A stretch of 49,279 nucleotides of DNA from an uncultured Desulfobacteraceae bacterium (GTDB lineage Bacteria; Desulfobacterota; Desulfobacteria; Desulfobacterales; Desulfatirhabdiaceae): the NCBI GenBank assembly GCA_903909505.1, contig CAIVVZ010000387.1:1-49279 (forward strand), written 5' to 3'. Positions 18,746 to 26,604 of this stretch are shown in pieces. The notes under the pieces were generated by a model. The model did not search any database and had not been told where the DNA came from. It was given only the letters and a program-made list of their open reading frames with translations. The position numbers and the translations under genes are program-made. Every line of letters starts with the position of its first letter. Position 1 is the stretch's first letter.

Positions 18746-20131
18746 CTAACCGACAGATATTTCAATCCTCTCGTCAATCAAAACGGTTTTCGCCAGTTTT
18801 TGAATGGCGGATATCATTGCCGCGTTCAGTACGCTGCCCCTGGCCAGCAGTAGTCTGCCGTCGCAGATGCGAAGTTCCTGGGTCAGCTTCATTCCGGGCT
18901 TAAGGAACCACAGGGAAATGGAAATGGATTTTTCACCGTGTTTTTTGTTTGTCTCCTGATCCTCTTCCAGAATCTGAATCAGTTTATTGACGACATCCGG
19001 ATCATATTGATGCCTGGCCTGCCTGAAAAGGAGTTGCCTGATAATCTCCTGGCTAAGAATCTGAGGATCATCCGTGACGATGTTTTTCGCGGAATGGCCC
19101 AAATACTTTACCGCCCGTTGCCGGATATCCCCAATATCCTTGGGCCATTTGCGAATTAAACCGGTGTAATCCGCTGCGACACGAATGATTCTTGCCCCGA
19201 GCGGAATCTGCTCTCCTTTAATCCCGTTGGGGAATCCGCTGCCGTCATAATTTTCATGGTGCGCAAAAACAATGGCGCCGACAGGGTCCAGCCTTTCAAC
19301 CGGTTGCAGGCAGATCTGTCCGATAATTGGATGCTGCATGAAAAGTTTTAACTCCGCTTCAACCATATCCTCCATATTTTTTTCAAGCAGTATTTTGGGC
19401 AGGCCCAGAAGACCGATGTCATGAAGCAGCCCCGCGATTTCAATCTGCTCCTGTTCCGGTTTGTCCAGGCCAAAGCCCTGTCCCATGCGTTTGGCCAGTT
19501 GTGCGACAAAATTCAGATAGCTTCCCAATCGGGGATTCAGGGTTTCCACCAGAGAGGATAGAAGCCGGATGGTATCGACAAAACTCCTTTCCAGAGAGGC
19601 ATTGGCTTCCGCCAGAGCCTGGCTTTTCATCCGGATCTCCAGGGTGCGCTCCAGGATCTTCTTTTCCAGATCCTGGTTGAGTTCCGTCAATTCAGCGTTT
19701 TGACGGAGGGTCAGTTCATTCAGCCGCTGGTTGTCAGCCCGGAGCTCAAAGGTTTCCAGGGCGCTTCGCACCTGGAGCAGCAGATCGTCGTCATTCCAGG
19801 GTTTGGTCAGATACCGGTGGATTTCCCCTTTGTTGACGGCATCCAGAATGTCCTTGACATCCGAATAGCCGGTCAACAGAAACCGGATGGCCTCCGGGGC
19901 AAGTACTCTGGCCTTTTCCAGAAACTGAGCGCCCGTCATGCCCGGCATCCGCTGGTCGGAGATGATCAAGGACACGGGTCTATTCAGACCGGCCAGCATA
20001 TTCAGGCCTTCCGGCCCGTTTGAGGCTGTCAGAACCTGATAATTATCTTTTCGAAACAGGCGCTGGAGCGATCGGGTAATGGACGGCTCATCGTCGACCA
20101 GCAGAATGAAATGTTCGGACAGAAGCGTCAT
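18746..20131 (-). CDS. response regulator: REC plus HD-GYP-like domain with unusual motif residues
   Basis: 461 residues. The receiver (about 1-130) has ILLVDDEPSITRSLQRLFRK, LIISDQRMPGMTG, LLTGYSD and YLTKPWND. A coiled coil (about 135-190) precedes an HD-GYP fold (about 195-390). Canonical HDIGK is HDIGLLGLP here, HHExxDGSGYP is HHENYDGSGFP, and the later metal-ligand region ADxxDAL reads RVAADYTGLI. The fold is clear but phosphodiesterase activity is uncertain. A C-terminal extension (about 400-461) has the ISLWFLKPGMKLTQELRICD and LLLARGSVL patterns seen in many REC-HD-GYP proteins. The start overlaps the upstream kinase stop by 4 nt (ATGA), so the kinase is its probable donor. Confidence 0.88.
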   Translation of the reverse strand: MTLLSEHFILLVDDEPSITRSLQRLFRKDNYQVLTASNGPEGLNMLAGLNRPVSLIISDQRMPGMTGAQFLEKARVLAPEAIRFLLTGYSDVKDILDAVNKGEIHRYLTKPWNDDDLLLQVRSALETFELRADNQRLNELTLRQNAELTELNQDLEKKILERTLEIRMKSQALAEANASLERSFVDTIRLLSSLVETLNPRLGSYLNFVAQLAKRMGQGFGLDKPEQEQIEIAGLLHDIGLLGLPKILLEKNMEDMVEAELKLFMQHPIIGQICLQPVERLDPVGAIVFAHHENYDGSGFPNGIKGEQIPLGARIIRVAADYTGLIRKWPKDIGDIRQRAVKYLGHSAKNIVTDDPQILSQEIIRQLLFRQARHQYDPDVVNKLIQILEEDQETNKKHGEKSISISLWFLKPGMKLTQELRICDGRLLLARGSVLNAAMISAIQKLAKTVLIDERIEISVG

Positions 20132-21885
20132 GGCATTACTCCGTTACGGGGTTTTTCAGGTTCCGGGGACAAAGCGGAAGGACCGCCTACCGGTATCCGG
20201 ATGGTGAATGTCGTGCCTTTTCCCGGCTCGCTCCGGACATCTATGGCGCCGTGATGTTTTTTGACAATGTTATAGGTGACGTTCAGCCCCAGCCCCGTTC
20301 CCTTGCCGACTTCCTTTGTCGTGAAAAACGGGTCGAATATCCGGGAAAGGTTTTTCGCTGCAATGCCCTGCCCGGTATCGGTGACGACAATTTCCACATT
20401 GCCGCCGATTTCGCGGGTAATGATGTGGATTTGTCCCTGATTTTCGATGGCCTGGGCGGCATTGACCAATAGATTCATGAACACCTGGTTCAGTTGCTGG
20501 GGATAGCATTTTACCTGGGGCAGGTCCCCGTAATCCTTGGTGATCGTTGCCTTGTATTTAAGCTCGTTCCAGACGATGTTCAGCGTGGATTCCAGGTTCT
20601 GGTTGATATCCGCCAGTTTCAGGAAATCTTCACCGGGGTGAGAAAAGTTTTTGAGATCCATCACGATTTTTTTGATGCGATCCAGCCCTTCACGGGATTC
20701 ATGAATCAGGCCGGGGATATCTTCCAGAATATACGCAATATCCAGCTCCGATTCCTTTTCCTGTATCCGGGCCGACAGGGTGTCCATTTCAGCCCTGTCC
20801 GGGCCGCTGTCTTTCGCGCTTGAAACCGTGTCGATGAACTGGCGGTATTCGGAGAGGATCTGGCCGATATTCTGCTGATAATCGGTCAGTGTTTTCAGAT
20901 TGCTGCTGACAAAACCCACCGGGTTGTTGATCTCGTGCGCCACGCCGGCAGCCAGTTGGCCGATGGAAGCCATTTTTTCGGACTGGAGTATCTGAGATTG
21001 CGTTTCCTGCAGCCGCGCCAGGGTGCCCACCAGTTCAGCATTTTTTTCCTGAACTTCATCAAGGGCTTTTTGAAGTTCCCGATTGAGGGATTTGATTTGT
21101 TCCGATCTCTGAAGATCATCCGTGATATCCTTTGAAACAATGGTCACCTGATACACGGTGCCGGAATCATCCCGGACGGGCAGCAGATTGAATTCAAGAC
21201 GCCGCTTTTGCCGGCCGGGCTCGGCAATGGTTTCATATACGAACCGGGGAGCCCCGGAATGAAAGATGTCCAGCGCATGGCCATGAACATTGGCGATATT
21301 GGCGGCGGGCATGTTCCAGTACCTGTTATCGAAACAGGGAACTCCGGCAGTCTGGCTGAAGTTGAGTCCCTTTCCCTTTAAAAAGGCCGTGTTTGCCGAT
21401 ACGATACACGCATCGGCATCGATGGTGACGATTTTCTCGGGCAGGGAATCCAGAACGACGCGAAGCTTGTTCCGGCTTTCGATCAAACATTGCGCCAGAT
21501 CCTTGTGTTTTATCTCCAGCTTCGAGATCCGTTCGCCGACCTTGACCCTGGCCAGAAGTTCTTCGACGTGTATCGGTTTTAATATATAGTCGTCCGCCCC
21601 GTGTTTCAGCACTTCCAGCAGATCCCCTTTTTCATTTCTGCCGGTTGCAACAATGATGTAAGTGTAATGCCCTTTCTGCGAATCGCGGATGTTCTTGCAA
21701 AGCGCCAGCCCGCTCATTTCCGGCATGAGCCAATCGGTAATCACCATCGGAATGGTTTCACGCTGGAAAATATCCCAGGCCTGCTGCCCGGTTGTCGCGG
21801 TCAGCACCCGATGGCCTTGTTTTATCAGGATATTGTTCAGTATTTTTAAAGATGTTTCATCATCTTCAGCAATCAATATGTCCAT
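20128..21885 (-). CDS. REC-PAS-histidine kinase
   Basis: 585 residues, no membrane segment. The receiver (about 1-125) has ILIAEDDETSLKIL, MVITDWLMPEMSG and DYILKPIHVEEL. PAS (about 150-268) has VTIDADACIVSANTAF and a PAC tail VTIVSKDITDDLQRSEQI. The H-box SIGQLAAGVAHEINNPVGFV (about 325) is followed by a long charged helix insertion (about 345-420) before FSHPGEDFLKLADINQNL. This layout belongs to a subgroup of proteobacterial kinases. HATPase has VFMNLLVNAAQAI, DTGQGIAAKN and GTGLGLNVTYNIVKKHHG. It is translationally coupled to the REC-HD-GYP gene. The N-terminal receiver implies that another kinase feeds it, perhaps the hybrid kinase 42 bp upstream. Confidence 0.93.
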   Translation of the reverse strand: MDILIAEDDETSLKILNNILIKQGHRVLTATTGQQAWDIFQRETIPMVITDWLMPEMSGLALCKNIRDSQKGHYTYIIVATGRNEKGDLLEVLKHGADDYILKPIHVEELLARVKVGERISKLEIKHKDLAQCLIESRNKLRVVLDSLPEKIVTIDADACIVSANTAFLKGKGLNFSQTAGVPCFDNRYWNMPAANIANVHGHALDIFHSGAPRFVYETIAEPGRQKRRLEFNLLPVRDDSGTVYQVTIVSKDITDDLQRSEQIKSLNRELQKALDEVQEKNAELVGTLARLQETQSQILQSEKMASIGQLAAGVAHEINNPVGFVSSNLKTLTDYQQNIGQILSEYRQFIDTVSSAKDSGPDRAEMDTLSARIQEKESELDIAYILEDIPGLIHESREGLDRIKKIVMDLKNFSHPGEDFLKLADINQNLESTLNIVWNELKYKATITKDYGDLPQVKCYPQQLNQVFMNLLVNAAQAIENQGQIHIITREIGGNVEIVVTDTGQGIAAKNLSRIFDPFFTTKEVGKGTGLGLNVTYNIVKKHHGAIDVRSEPGKGTTFTIRIPVGGPSALSPEPEKPRNGVMP

Positions 21886-21927
21886 GGCCTGTTTCCGTCA
21901 TGATCCAATAAAACCGCCGTGCTGTTT

Positions 21928-24315
21928 TTATTCACCGACCGTTCGCGTATACCGGTCCAGCGCGCTTCGGATCGATTTCAGCAGTTCATTTTTATCAAAG
22001 GGTTTGCGGATGTATGCGCTGATCCCGATTTCAGACATTCTTTCCTCGGAGATGTTTTTGCTGTATCCCGAACACAAAATGACAGGGATGTCCGACCGGA
22101 TTTTTTTCATCTCCACAGCCAGTTTGTCTCCGTTCATGTCCGGCATCGTCATGTCGGTCAACACCAGATCAAAATCTTCCGGCCGGTTTTTAAAAAGGGC
22201 CAGCGCTTCCAGGCTGCTGCTTTGCAGGGTAACCTGGTAGCCGTAATTGGTCAGCAGTTGATGACACAGTCTGACAATCATGGCTTCATCATCGATAACC
22301 AGAATTCTTTCATGGCCGCCCGGCAACGTCTCCGGAGTTTTCTGCACAACCTCCGCCTGCTTTTTCAAAACCGGCAGATAGATCGTAAATGTCGTTCCCC
22401 TGCCGGGCTCACTGTCAACAAAAATTTCCCCACCATAGCTTTTCACGATGCCATGAACCACGGCAAGCCCCAGGCCGGTTCCCTCACCGATGCCCTTGGT
22501 GGTGAAATACGGATCAAAGATGAATTCAATGTCTTTTTCAGCAATACCGGTGCCGGTATCGCTTACGGTGATTTTCAGGTAATCCCCAGGTTTCAGATGT
22601 CCGTTTTTTTCAATGGAATCCGCATCTGTATAAAAATCCGAGAGCTGAACCGTTAAAATACCGCTGTATTCCGGCATGGCCTGGGCCGCATTGGTGCAGA
22701 GATTCATGAATATCTGATGGACCTGGGAAGGGTCTCCCAAGATGACGGCATCGTTCTTCAGGGCGAGGTTGAAGTTGATGGAAGTTGGAATTGTCGATCT
22801 GAGGAGTTTAATGGCCTCTTCGGCGATATGGCTCATCTTGATGGGCCTTAAATCTTGTTCGGTCTGTCTGGCGAATGTCAGGATCTGTTTGACCAGTTCC
22901 CCGGCCCGGAAACTGGCAGCTTGAACTTCGCTCAGGTAATGCTTGATTCGTGGATCGGCTTCGGCAACCCCCAGCGCAAGATCGGTATAGCCGAGAATCG
23001 ATGTCAGGATATTGTTGAAATCATGGGCGATGCCGCCGGCAAGGGTGCCGATGGACTCCATCTTCTGAGCCTGCCTCAGTTGCTGGTGAAGTTTGATATT
23101 CTCCGCTTCGGCCAGTTTTCTGGCGCTGATGTCCCGGATGATCATACTGGTGTATGAATCGCCCATGCTGTCTGTAAAGACGGACGAGGACACGACGCCC
23201 GGGAAAAGGGTCCCGTCCTTTTTTTTGAAATTCAGCTCGGCCGTGACGTTTCCGGTACGTTCCCGTTCCGCCAGAGCGAGTGCAAGCCTGGGGTCCGTCA
23301 AATCGACAACCGCGTTTCTGCCGCCTTCAATCAATTCCTGTTCCGTCATTTGAAAAAGATTGCAGGCAGCCGGATTCGCGGAAAGTATCCCGCCGTCCGG
23401 CCGGGTCAAAAAAACCGCATTCATGCTGCCGGCAACAATGTATCCGAATTTTTCCTCGGAGTCCTGAAGCGCCGTTTCCGCCAGTTTGCGCTTGGTGATG
23501 TCGATCACAACACCGCGGGTTTTTACGGGGCGCTCGTCCTGCATTTCAACATGGATAGTAACATAAAGCCATACCGTACGACCGTCCTTTGCGATGAATC
23601 GGTACTCAAGCACATGTTCCACGCCTTGGGAAACGGCATTCCGGCAAAATTCGGTGACCCATTCCCGGTCTTCCGGATGAATCCGCTCGGCCCACCATGC
23701 CAGGTCTTTCCACGCCTCCGGTGCGTACCCCAGAATGCGCTTTGCCTGGGGAGAAACGTAAGTCCATCGGTCCGCCGCGATATCGAATTCCCAGGTAACC
23801 GCGTGGGCTGTCTCCGCAAGGGCTTTGTATCGCGCATGGCTTGCTTCCAAAGCCTTTTCGACCTGCTTCTGATCGGTGACATCCTGGAAAGCAATGACGG
23901 CACCGGTTATTCGGTCATTTTCGATGATCGGGGTGCTCGAATATCCAACCGGAAAACTGGTTCCATCCTTGCGCCACAGGACTTCATCCCGTATTCTGCA
24001 GGCTGTGCCATCGGCAATGGGTCTGAACTTGGGGCATGAAGATTCGGGGTAGGGCGTTCCGTCCGGCCAGGAGTGGTGAATCATTGCGTGCAGATTCCGC
24101 CCCAGAAGTTCGCCGGCTTCATATCCTGTCATGGCGGTTGCCGCCGGATTGACAAAAATGACATTGCCCTGCGCATCCATGCCGACAATGCCTTCCCCGA
24201 CGGCATTCAGAATCAGTTGATTCCGCATATGGAGGCGTTTGACTTCATCTGTCAGCATTTCTTCAGGCTGGGGTTTCTGCCCGGAATGGTCCGAAATGTC
24301 TTTGCCATTTGCCAT
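21928..24315 (-). CDS. 3xPAS hybrid histidine kinase with C-terminal receiver
   Basis: 795 residues, soluble. PAS1 (about 35-160) has ILNAVGEGIVGMDAQGNVIF and the Cys loop PESSCPKFRP. PAS2 (about 170-285, PAS_3 type) has ILGYAPEAWKDLAWWAERIH. PAS3 (about 290-410) has SMNAVFLTRPDGGILSANPA. The H-box is SIGTLAGGIAHDFNNILTSI (about 437). HATPase has IFMNLCTNAAQAM, DTGTGIAEKD, FDPYFTTK and GTGLGLAVVHGI. REC (about 665-795) has ILVIDDEAMIVRLCHQL, LVLTDMTMPDMNG and YIRKPFDKNEL. AAGGAGGATGAC lies directly before the ATG. PAS1 closely resembles PAS1 of the giant kinase at 12618-16937. As the first gene of the 24.3-17.0 kb run, it is likely the primary sensor of the c-di-GMP-type module downstream. 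Confidence 0.93.
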   Translation of the reverse strand: MANGKDISDHSGQKPQPEEMLTDEVKRLHMRNQLILNAVGEGIVGMDAQGNVIFVNPAATAMTGYEAGELLGRNLHAMIHHSWPDGTPYPESSCPKFRPIADGTACRIRDEVLWRKDGTSFPVGYSSTPIIENDRITGAVIAFQDVTDQKQVEKALEASHARYKALAETAHAVTWEFDIAADRWTYVSPQAKRILGYAPEAWKDLAWWAERIHPEDREWVTEFCRNAVSQGVEHVLEYRFIAKDGRTVWLYVTIHVEMQDERPVKTRGVVIDITKRKLAETALQDSEEKFGYIVAGSMNAVFLTRPDGGILSANPAACNLFQMTEQELIEGGRNAVVDLTDPRLALALAERERTGNVTAELNFKKKDGTLFPGVVSSSVFTDSMGDSYTSMIIRDISARKLAEAENIKLHQQLRQAQKMESIGTLAGGIAHDFNNILTSILGYTDLALGVAEADPRIKHYLSEVQAASFRAGELVKQILTFARQTEQDLRPIKMSHIAEEAIKLLRSTIPTSINFNLALKNDAVILGDPSQVHQIFMNLCTNAAQAMPEYSGILTVQLSDFYTDADSIEKNGHLKPGDYLKITVSDTGTGIAEKDIEFIFDPYFTTKGIGEGTGLGLAVVHGIVKSYGGEIFVDSEPGRGTTFTIYLPVLKKQAEVVQKTPETLPGGHERILVIDDEAMIVRLCHQLLTNYGYQVTLQSSSLEALALFKNRPEDFDLVLTDMTMPDMNGDKLAVEMKKIRSDIPVILCSGYSKNISEERMSEIGISAYIRKPFDKNELLKSIRSALDRYTRTVGE

Positions 24316-24325
24316 GTCATCCTCC

Positions 24326-24363
24326 TTGAAAGGGGGCCTTGAAAGGGGGTCATTGAAAGGGGG
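24326..24363. repeat. three tandem copies of an 11-bp unit TTGAAAGGGGG
   Basis: Exact copies of TTGAAAGGGGG start at 24326, 24339 and 24353, 13 and 14 bp apart. The first lies against the Shine-Dalgarno sequence of the hybrid kinase gene that begins at 24315. On the minus strand the units read CCCCCTTTCAA. The last copy runs into the inverted repeat beginning at 24362. Confidence 0.9.
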
Positions 24364-24424
24364 TCAAATCTTTATCTTGACAAAACGCTTTGCAACAGAA
24401 ATAAAGTCAAGTTAAGATTTGACC
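24362..24424. repeat. long imperfect inverted repeat (REP/MITE-like or terminator hairpin)
   Basis: The left arm 24362-24381 is GGTCAAATCTTTATCTTGAC. The right arm 24406-24424 is GTCAAGTTAAGATTTGACC, nearly its reverse complement. A 24-nt loop contains CGCTTTGCAA. A tandem duplication GACCTCATGAAT x2 follows (24421-24444). It sits between the hicB stop and the kinase start. GGTCAAATCTT arms of this kind occur in repeats linked to REP-associated transposases in Deltaproteobacteria (from memory). It could also end hicAB transcription, though no U-run is present. Confidence 0.7.
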
Positions 24425-24455
24425 TCATGAATGACCTCATGAATTTCGGCTGGTC

Positions 24456-24791
24456 TCATGCGGCTATCGTCTTGGACAGTTTTTGAGCAATCAAGGCGTT
24501 CAGGCTGACACCTGAACGATCAGCTTCGATTGCAAGTTCCCGATGAAGCTGCTGATCGATTCTGACATTGAATACTCCCTTAAATGATTTTTCTGGTTTT
24601 CTCCCGGATTCTTCACAGACTTGCAGATAATCATCCACCGCTTCCTGGAACGCTTTTCTTAAAGAAGTTACGTCAGTTCCTTCATAACTGATCAGCGCTT
24701 TTATAAATTCAATCCTTCCGTAAAATACATTGTCATCATCGTTAAAATTCACGGATCCATAATAATCTTTGTATGTCATCATGTTTTTCAT
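24456..24791 (-). CDS. hicB: HicB-family antitoxin
   Basis: 111 residues. The N-terminal partial RNase-H-like HicB fold starts MTYKDYYGSVNFNDDDNVFY and contains GRIEFIKALISYEGTDV and LRKAFQEAVDDYLQVCEESG. The C-terminal ribbon-helix-helix segment reads FNVRIDQQLHRELAIEADRS followed by GVSLNALIAQKL. HicB neutralises HicA and represses the operon through its DNA-binding tail. The start overlaps the hicA stop by 4 nt. The order is toxin first, antitoxin second, usual for hicAB. Confidence 0.95.
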   Translation of the reverse strand: MKNMMTYKDYYGSVNFNDDDNVFYGRIEFIKALISYEGTDVTSLRKAFQEAVDDYLQVCEESGRKPEKSFKGVFNVRIDQQLHRELAIEADRSGVSLNALIAQKLSKTIAA

Positions 24792-25042
24792 ATCAACCCC
24801 TCTAATCGCAGCAGCTCAATGACCTGTTCAATCTGATAGCGTTTCAAAACGGTAGATGGATGCGGTTTGTGAAGGATTATGGGTGGAAGCATTTCGTGAA
24901 TAAACCTTACCCGCGATCCTCCGGTTTTTCCAGCCCCGGATAATTGATAACCAAAACCGGACAGCAACTTGATCAGTTCCTGCCAGGAGAAATCATTCGG
25001 AACGGATACACAACGCTGTATCAATTTTTCTTTTCTGCTCAT
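24788..25042 (-). CDS. hicA: HicA-family mRNA interferase toxin
   Basis: 84 residues with the small dsRBD-like HicA fold: FSWQELIKLLSGFGYQLSGA, GGSRVRFIHEMLPPIILHKP and LKRYQIEQVIELLRLEGLI. In classical HicA the catalytic His is in GSH; here that place reads GGSRVRF, with candidate histidines in FIHE and LHKPHP. This is the longer HicA subfamily, so the toxin is probably intact. There is no Shine-Dalgarno sequence: the predicted start of transcription falls at or next to the ATG. Confidence 0.92.
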   Translation of the reverse strand: MSRKEKLIQRCVSVPNDFSWQELIKLLSGFGYQLSGAGKTGGSRVRFIHEMLPPIILHKPHPSTVLKRYQIEQVIELLRLEGLI

Positions 25043-25047
25043 AATAT

Positions 25048-25079
25048 GTAACTATATTTAGTTGCGTTACTGAAGTCAA
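25048..25079 (-). promoter_or_regulatory. hicAB sigma70-type promoter with overlapping palindromic operator
   Basis: On the minus strand, TTGACT (25079-25074) and TATAGT (25056-25051) are separated by exactly 17 bp. The predicted start is a few bases before, or at, the hicA ATG at 25042, implying a leaderless or near-leaderless mRNA. An imperfect palindrome (25048-25065, GTAACTATATTTAGTTGC on the plus strand) covers the -10 box, where HicB binding would block RNA polymerase. The HicB link is inference from the family. Confidence 0.75.
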
Positions 25080-25202
25080 GGCCATTGTGAGCATAACAAT
25101 ATTTCCATGTCTATTGCAAAAAGCATGACAAGGCTGATATGGATAACCATACATTCCGCAATAAATCTTTCCCGTAAGGAAGAAATAACAGCAGGAGGCG
25201 CC

Positions 25203-26120
25203 ATGGATCTTGTCAGTGACTCATTCGGAAGGATTGTCGATAATCTTCACGACGGGCTGTATTTTGTGGATCGGGACAGAAAAATCCTGTTCTGGAACAA
25301 GGCCGCGGAGAAAATCTCGGGGTTTACCGCCGAAGAAGTGGTCGGCAAGCCCTGTTCCGCCAATATTTTGACGCATGTCGATGCCGATGGGAATCAGCTT
25401 TGTCTGGGATTATGCCCGCTTGCGGCAAGCATGGCGGACCGGCAGCCGCGCGAAGCCGAAGTTTACATGCACCATAAGGACGGGCACAGAATACCGGTTT
25501 CCGTGCGGGTCAGCGCCCTGACCGATGCCCAGGGCAATGTGATCGGCGGTATTGAGCTCTTCTCGGATATTACCAACCTTAGCGGCAATGCGTTGCGGGT
25601 GAAAGAGCTTGAAAAGCTGGCGCTTCTGGACCGGCTGACGCAACTGGCGAACCGCCATTACATCGAAAAAGAAATTCAGAGCCGGTTCGAGGAGAAAAAA
25701 CGATTCAAGATTCCGTTCGGTATTCTCTTCATGGATATCGATCACTTTAAAAACGTCAATGACACCTATGGCCATGACATCGGGGATGAAGTGCTGAAGG
25801 TTGTCGCCAATACGTTTGTAACAAACTCCAGACCTTTTGACAGTTACGGCCGCTGGGGCGGGGAAGAATTTATCGGCATTATCCGAAACGTCACCGGTCG
25901 GGATTTAGAGCAACTCGGCAACCGGTTGCGGCTGCTCGTGGAAAATTCTTACATTCTGCATGAAAACAAGCCATTGCATGTCACCATTTCGATCGGCGCC
26001 ACGCTCGTCAAGGATGACGATACGATGGAAAGCCTGGTCAAGAGAGCGGATATTCTGCTCTACAAAAGCAAAACAGCGGGGCGAAACCGCCTGACGATTG
26101 AAGAAGGACGCTCTGTTTGA
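25203..26120 (+). CDS. PAS-GGDEF diguanylate cyclase
   Basis: 305 residues. PAS (about 5-125) has IVDNLHDGLYFVDRDRKILF and the Cys loop GNQLCLGLCPLA; the PAC tail is GNVIGGIELFSDITNL. The GGDEF domain (about 140-300) has LDRLTQLANRHYIEKEIQSR, FMDIDHFKNVNDTYGHDIGD, the active-site GGEEF in GRWGGEEFIGI and ISIGATLV. RPFD lies five residues before GGEEF, giving an RxxD inhibitory site, so product feedback is expected. The start at 25203 is chosen for GCAGGAGGCGCC directly before ATG; the frame extends back to 25107 without good signals. It is one of only two full plus-strand genes and probably makes c-di-GMP. The HD-GYP-like protein at 18746-20131 may oppose it. Confidence 0.95.
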   Translation: MDLVSDSFGRIVDNLHDGLYFVDRDRKILFWNKAAEKISGFTAEEVVGKPCSANILTHVDADGNQLCLGLCPLAASMADRQPREAEVYMHHKDGHRIPVSVRVSALTDAQGNVIGGIELFSDITNLSGNALRVKELEKLALLDRLTQLANRHYIEKEIQSRFEEKKRFKIPFGILFMDIDHFKNVNDTYGHDIGDEVLKVVANTFVTNSRPFDSYGRWGGEEFIGIIRNVTGRDLEQLGNRLRLLVENSYILHENKPLHVTISIGATLVKDDDTMESLVKRADILLYKSKTAGRNRLTIEEGRSV

Positions 26121-26213
26121 TCACACCGGAAGTGCGCCCGTTGTCCTGTCTCTGGCGCGCTTTAATTGAAAACGGATCATCGATATCCAAAAGATGAAAA
26201 AGGAGGAGATGCA

Positions 26214-26600
26214 ATGGAGAAATTGCTTGATTGGAAAGATGAATACTGCATCGGAGATCCTGTCATTGATGAAGAACACCGCAATCTTTTTATCCTTGCC
26301 AATGAAATCTTTCAGACCCGGAATCCGGAAGAAGCGATTGATAAGATCCGCCCACTGCTCTTTAAACTGTATGATTACATGAAATACCACTTTAATCATG
26401 AAGAAGCGTTCATGGCGCAAATAAAATTCCAGGGGATCGTGTCCCACAAAATCAGGCACAGTGAGATTATCGATGAAATGAACCTCATCATGAAGTCGAG
26501 TCATCAGATCTCAACGTTATCTGAAAAGCTTACGGAGATGATGGTGAAATGGGTCTTAAAGCATATTCTTGAGGAAGATTTCAAAATGAAATCCACTTAG
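26214..26600 (+). CDS. bacteriohemerythrin
   Basis: 128 residues, single hemerythrin domain. Di-iron ligand motifs: WKDEYCIGDPVIDEEHRNLF (first His), YHFNHEEAFM (His and Glu), SHKIRHSEII, and HILEEDFKM near the C-terminus. These cytosolic proteins bind or store O2 and are common in anaerobes that meet oxygen. AGGAGGAG lies 5 nt before the ATG at 26214; an in-frame ATG at 26166 is less likely. It follows the diguanylate cyclase by 93 bp, so the two may be co-transcribed, possibly linking O2 exposure to c-di-GMP. It is convergent with the hybrid kinase at 26605, only 4 bp apart, with no terminator seen. Confidence 0.93.
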   Translation: MEKLLDWKDEYCIGDPVIDEEHRNLFILANEIFQTRNPEEAIDKIRPLLFKLYDYMKYHFNHEEAFMAQIKFQGIVSHKIRHSEIIDEMNLIMKSSHQISTLSEKLTEMMVKWVLKHILEEDFKMKST

Positions 26601-26604
26601 CGCA

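Noticed and set aside
26121..26504. 127-codon minus-strand frame opposite the bacteriohemerythrin
   Set aside because: The plus strand has a strong Shine-Dalgarno and all di-iron motifs; the minus frame is a shadow.
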